Positions 46,165 to 49,392 of a stretch of DNA of 49,392 bases are shown here, piece after piece (the stretch's first letter is position 1; every line of letters starts with the position of its first letter). The stretch covers positions 552,346-601,737 of the forward strand of contig NW_008705574.1 in the NCBI RefSeq assembly GCF_000186865.1, in the 5' to 3' direction. The notes under the pieces were generated by a model. It was not told the origin of the DNA, ran no database searches, and was given only the letters and a program-made list of their open reading frames with translations. The translations under genes and the position numbers were made by a program. Source of the DNA: Aureococcus anophagefferens. Taxonomy: Eukaryota; Sar; Pelagophyceae; Pelagomonadales; Pelagomonadaceae.

Positions 46165-46722
46165 ATGGCTCTCCGGCGGGGCGTGCTCCTCTTGGTCTGG
46201 GTCGGCGCGTCGTCGTTCTCTCTGCGCGTGCGACCGGCGCCGGCGAACGGCGGCGGCGTCTTCGTGCGAGGCGGCGGGCTCGACACGCTGGAGGACGGGC
46301 CCGCGTTCGACGCGGCCGTCGCGCGGAGCCGCCGCGTCGCCGTGCTGATCTCCGCGCCCTGGTGCCGCGCGTGCCGCGCCATCCGGCCCAAGCTCAAGCG
46401 GGTGTCGGCCGAGTACGAGGCCAAGGGCGTCGCGTTCTTCGAGGTGTCGCAGCCGGACGTCGCGGACATGGCGAGCGAGTCGGAGTTCCTCGCGGCCGAC
46501 GACGTCAAGTTCACGCCCATGGTCCAGCTCTACGAGGAACGACGGCGCGTCGACTGCTTCAAGGCTGGACCCAGCGGCGGCTACTTTACCGTGCGACCCA
46601 AGCTCGACGGCTGGCTCGACGGCCGCGACCCGAGCGGCATCGTCGCGCCGCCGCGCGGACCCTCGAAGTTCGAGCTCGAGCGCCGCGCGGCCGCGGAGGG
46701 GTCCGCTCCGGGCCCGGCGTAA
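46165..46722 (+). CDS. Thioredoxin-like protein with plastid-type leader, 185 aa
   Basis: The thioredoxin active site is APWCRACRAI with W66-C67-R68-A69-C70. The strand before it is VAVLISAPW, and the cis-Pro segment FTPMVQLY follows near residue 115, so the thioredoxin fold is clear. CRAC is an uncommon active-site variant of CGPC. The ATG at 46165 gives a hydrophobic signal peptide (MALRRGVLLLVWVGA) followed by SSFSLRVRPA, matching the heterokont ASAF-type plastid leader. The protein is therefore probably imported to the plastid as a redox-active thioredoxin-like factor; the target is unknown. The C-terminal ~25 residues are basic/Ala-rich. Confidence 0.85.
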   Translation: MALRRGVLLLVWVGASSFSLRVRPAPANGGGVFVRGGGLDTLEDGPAFDAAVARSRRVAVLISAPWCRACRAIRPKLKRVSAEYEAKGVAFFEVSQPDVADMASESEFLAADDVKFTPMVQLYEERRRVDCFKAGPSGGYFTVRPKLDGWLDGRDPSGIVAPPRGPSKFELERRAAAEGSAPGPA

Positions 46723-47206
46723 CGCGAGGTCGAGTACAACGGTTCCATCTTACGCAGCCGCCAAAGGGGGTAACATATGTCTTGAGTTGGATCGTCTGGA
46801 AATACGTCATGCTTAGTAGTTTGATCAAATACCTCATAATCTTGTGCACCATCATTAGATATGCCATTAAATATGCCTGCAGTAGTCTCTGAACTTGAAA
46901 GAATGCCCGAATTGGAAATATTGCTAAAATCCATTCTCATGATTTGTGCAAGAGTTACGTACCACGGCGCCCGTGCACCTCGAGTACCTCGCGCTGCTCG
47001 CGCTGCTCGTCGTCCTCTCCGTCGACGTCCTCGACGTCTCGCGCATCGTGGGCGCGCCCATCGCCTAGGCTCGAAAGCCCAATGCGCCTCCTCCCTGTGC
47101 CCCCCGTGTGTAAGCGAACTCGAGAGTAGATCAAATTATTGACCAAAAAAAGTTTTTGTTATCGAATTGGACCCATCATATTGCCTGCCCCCAATTCTCT
47201 TGGGAA
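46723..47206. other. Intergenic region with AT-rich island and an orphan coding-like segment
   Basis: The middle (about 46780-46960) is visibly AT-rich, unlike the rest of the window. It has an open minus-strand frame of ~60 codons (46940 down to about 46745) with normal-looking residues, such as FDQTTKHDVFPDD. A GC-rich segment at about 46957-47068 then reads, on the plus strand, PVHLEYLALLALLVVLSV and ends in TAG. It resembles the hydrophobic end of a protein with no upstream part. A second AT-rich patch is at about 47125-47170. No RNA gene is recognised. Confidence 0.5.
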
Positions 47207-49392
47207 CTAGGCGCCGTGGGCCTTGTATTTTGCCTTCATCTTGGCGCCCACGACGAAAATTTCCTTCGTCGCCGTGTTCGCCGTGTTCGCGTTCGCGTTC
47301 GCGGCCTTGGCGGCGTCGGCCTTTTGCACCGGCGCAGCCTTTTGCGCCGGCGCGGGCGCCGGCGCCGGCGCGGGCGCCTTCGCCGCCGCGTTCGCGTTCG
47401 CGTTCGCGGCCTTGACGGCGTCGGCCTTTCGCACCGGCGCGGCCATTTGCGCCGGCGCGGGCGCCAGCGCCGGTGCGGGCGCCTTCGCCGCCGCGTTCGC
47501 GTTCGCGTTCGCGGCCTTGACGGCGTCGGCCTTTCGCGCGGGCGCGGACGCGGACGCGGACGCGGGCGCGGGGCTGACCCTCTGGCCCAGGTTCCGCCCG
47601 GACGCGGTGCGCCGGAGCCGGCCGAGGGCGCCGCCGGAGTCGCGCTGGCTGCTCCTGATCATGACACGCGCGATCATCGTCACGACCGTAAAGACGGCGC
47701 ACGCGACGAGCGTCGGGTCGAGGTCGTCGTTGGAGCCGAGGACGAAGACGGCGATCTGGAGGCAGAATTGGGGCACGTCCTCGAACCAGCCGCTGTAGTC
47801 GACGGCGTCGATGCACTTTTCGTCCGGAAAGCCGCTTGACGCACCCGGTCCCAGCGGCCTCCGCCAGGGGAAGATGGCGAGGAGCTCCGTACTCGTCGCC
47901 GTGACGACGTGGAGGACCGCGTACATGTTGGGGTGCGTCTTCATGTGGGCCTCGTCGAGCGCGTGGCGGCCCTTGACGGCCAGGAGCACGCGCGTGTTCG
48001 CCGCCATGACCACGATGACCCACACGAGCATGGCGAGACCGATGTGGCTCACGACCGTGCGCTCGGACGCAAAGGCCGTCCACGCGAACTGCATATCACT
48101 AAAAAAGTCGAACATGGCCAGCGCAATCGCGATGTAGTTGACGTTGCCGTCGTCGCGATCCAGGTCGCGCTGCACGTACTCGACGTACTGCGTGAAGGCG
48201 GCGATGGCGAGCGCGGCGACCGCGAAGCATGCGATCTCGACGATGTCGGCGCCGCCGCCGCTGCCGCCGCCGGCGGCCACCGCGGCCACGGCCGCGCCGC
48301 CGACGATCTCGAAGGTCGCGCTGTCGACCCACAGCCCCTCGTCGGCCGCGTCGACCATGCGGATCGCGTAGGCCGCCGACGGCTCGACGTCGAGCGAGAT
48401 GTCCCAGGCGACGCTCGTCACCGCGGCCGCGTCGACGTCGAGCCTGATGAACTGGAGGGCCGCGCCGTCGCGGACGAGCTGGAGGTGCACGAGGCTCGGC
48501 GCCGCCGCGCAGCGCCACTCGATGGCCCAGGCGAAGCCCGCGTCCCAGGTCGTGTCGCCCCAAATCGCCGGCTCGTCGAAGTGGCACCAGCTCGTCGGGA
48601 AGGAGCTCGGCGCGGGCGACGGCGCGGACGTCGTCGGCGTCGCGGACGGCGGGTGCGTGTAGCCGAGCATCGTCGGCGCGCCCGTCTTCAGCGACACCGT
48701 GGGCGTGATCGTGGGCGTGATCGTGGGCTTGAACGTCGGCGGCGCGGACGCGGCGATAGAAAACGTCCCGGGGGAGGACCCCTCGACGCCGTTGGCCAGG
48801 TCCGCCACCCTAAACGCGTAGCCGCTCCCCGCGGCGAGGCTCGCGTCGACGGCGTAGGCGTAGGGGCTCGTCGCATCGTAGCCGACGAGCGCCTCGGACC
48901 CGTCGGGAGCGACGAGGTAGACGCGCGCGGGCGCGCCCGCCAGGGACGCGAGCGCGCCCGTGTAGCGCCACGAGACGGTCACGACGGCGCCGTAGACGTA
49001 CCAGGGATGTTCCACGTCGGCGACGACGAGCCCCGGCGCGGACGGCGCGGACGTCGGCGACGCCGTCGGCGCCGCCGTCGGCGCGGCCGTAGGAGGTGTG
49101 GTCGCCGCGATGGAGAAGAACGCACCGTCGGACTCGACTTCGGTCAGATATTCCTTGGCTCGGAGGAAGTAGTCCGATGCGGCCGCGAGCGACGAAGGAA
49201 CGACGTAGGACGCCGCGAGGATGCCGTCGCTCCGCGACACAGCAGCATCAGCGACGAGCGCGACGAAGGTGGGCCCCGCGGGCCAATTAAAGCGCCAGAG
49301 CGACAGGTCCCAGGTCCGCGCGCCCGCGAACGTGTCGCCCGCGAAGGACCGGAGGGACACCTCGATGACGACGGTGTCGCCGTAGGTCCAGG
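47207..49392 (-). CDS. Kre9/Knh-like extracellular domains plus multi-pass membrane region with 35-aa repeats, cut at right edge
   Basis: The minus-strand frame is open to the last base; the 5' end lies outside the window. It starts inside a beta-sandwich domain (YGDTVVIEV, WDLSLWRFN). PT-rich linkers follow (TPPTAAPTAAPTASPT), then a second similar domain (DVEHPWYVYGAVVTVSWRY, then SGYAFRVADLANGVEGSS). This is the pattern of the Ser/Thr-rich Kre9/Knh-type domain of fungal and algal wall proteins. A third such domain (WDAGFAWAIEWRC, ALQFIRLDV) comes before several membrane helices at about 48300-47650: VEIACFAVAALAIAAF, NYIAIALAMFDFFSDM, HIGLAMLVWVIVVMAAN and CLQIAVFVLG with a preceding WFEDVPQF. 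E-D-x-P-Q is seen in several multi-helix membrane families such as XK-related ones. The C-terminus is built of ~35-residue Ala/Pro/Lys repeats. Confidence 0.72.
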   Translation of the reverse strand, partial: WTYGDTVVIEVSLRSFAGDTFAGARTWDLSLWRFNWPAGPTFVALVADAAVSRSDGILAASYVVPSSLAAASDYFLRAKEYLTEVESDGAFFSIAATTPPTAAPTAAPTASPTSAPSAPGLVVADVEHPWYVYGAVVTVSWRYTGALASLAGAPARVYLVAPDGSEALVGYDATSPYAYAVDASLAAGSGYAFRVADLANGVEGSSPGTFSIAASAPPTFKPTITPTITPTVSLKTGAPTMLGYTHPPSATPTTSAPSPAPSSFPTSWCHFDEPAIWGDTTWDAGFAWAIEWRCAAAPSLVHLQLVRDGAALQFIRLDVDAAAVTSVAWDISLDVEPSAAYAIRMVDAADEGLWVDSATFEIVGGAAVAAVAAGGGSGGGADIVEIACFAVAALAIAAFTQYVEYVQRDLDRDDGNVNYIAIALAMFDFFSDMQFAWTAFASERTVVSHIGLAMLVWVIVVMAANTRVLLAVKGRHALDEAHMKTHPNMYAVLHVVTATSTELLAIFPWRRPLGPGASSGFPDEKCIDAVDYSGWFEDVPQFCLQIAVFVLGSNDDLDPTLVACAVFTVVTMIARVMIRSSQRDSGGALGRLRRTASGRNLGQRVSPAPASASASAPARKADAVKAANANANAAAKAPAPALAPAPAQMAAPVRKADAVKAANANANAAAKAPAPAPAPAPAQKAAPVQKADAAKAANANANTANTATKEIFVVGAKMKAKYKAHGA
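47286..47545. repeat. 105-bp coding minisatellite
   Basis: GCGGCCTTG recurs at 47301, 47406 and 47511, exactly 105 bp apart, within blocks containing GCGTTCGCGTTCGCG and GCGGCGTCGGCC or GACGGCGTCGGCC. About two and a half copies are present. Each encodes a 35-residue unit with Ala-Asn runs (ANANANAA), Ala-Pro runs and RKADAVKAA in the minus-strand protein. Confidence 0.88.

Noticed and set aside
1..49392. tRNA, rRNA, CRISPR arrays and bacterial-type operons
   Set aside because: No cloverleaf, rRNA core or spaced repeat array was recognised, and the gene content is eukaryotic; small RNAs cannot be excluded by eye.

Overview
This is nuclear DNA from a eukaryotic alga, not a bacterium. It encodes a Pol I largest subunit, a UDP-glucuronate decarboxylase, a class IV-type histone deacetylase, PH plus dual-specificity phosphatase and J-domain proteins. 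Several precursors have a heterokont-type plastid leader (signal peptide with a Phe just after the cleavage region). GC content is very high, genes are packed tens to a few hundred bases apart, most are intronless, and introner-type repeats supply nearly all visible introns. This fits a pelagophyte, most likely Aureococcus anophagefferens or a close relative. That assignment is inference from composition and gene content; no search was run.

Layout. 1-7.9 kb: edge-truncated hypothetical (-), GT14-like glycosyltransferase (+), Cys-rich membrane protein (-), 2OG-Fe(II) oxygenase (+), ETF beta (+), Cys-rich membrane protein (-), LETM1-like plastid protein (-). 8-17.6 kb: kelch protein (+), Calx-beta/ABC fusion (+), unknown (-), EF-hand-like repeat protein (-), HDAC (+), phosphoribosyltransferase (-). 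17.6-29.4 kb: assembly gap, DUF3431 protein (+), F-box-like protein (-), MsrA (-), IQ-motif protein (+), M14 carboxypeptidase (-), a frame-disrupted conserved protein (-), secreted conserved protein (-), MurL-like PP-loop protein (-). 29.6-37.3 kb: GT34/methyltransferase fusion (+), UXS (-), aldo/keto reductase (-), phage-type 'DPHP' protein (+), SDR (-), small unknown (-). 37.5-49.4 kb: POLR1A (+), PH-DSP phosphatase (-), J-domain/ankyrin protein (+), thioredoxin-like protein (+), an AT-rich island, and a large Kre9/Knh-like membrane protein cut by the right edge (-).

The outstanding feature is a set of nine introner elements, each the only introner intron in its gene. Family A (six copies, introns all exactly 188 nt) and family B (three copies, introns 199, 199 and 153 nt) have different terminal inverted repeats but share an internal core. 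Every copy is flanked by an 8-bp target-site duplication. Every inferred splice keeps four terminal element bases plus the 8-bp duplication in the mRNA, so each insertion adds exactly 12 nt (four codons) and leaves the frame intact in any phase. Copies splice in both orientations. Family A introns all use GC-AG borders, as does one family B copy. These elements work both as DNA transposon-like insertions and as ready-made introns.

The genes do not form one pathway. Recurring themes are cell-surface glycan synthesis (GT14, UXS, GT34 fusion), secreted or Cys-rich surface proteins, and plastid-targeted proteins. Several genes carry single-base frame breaks, or (in POLR1A) one in-frame stop, in otherwise conserved sequence. 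These may be draft-assembly errors or real lesions.
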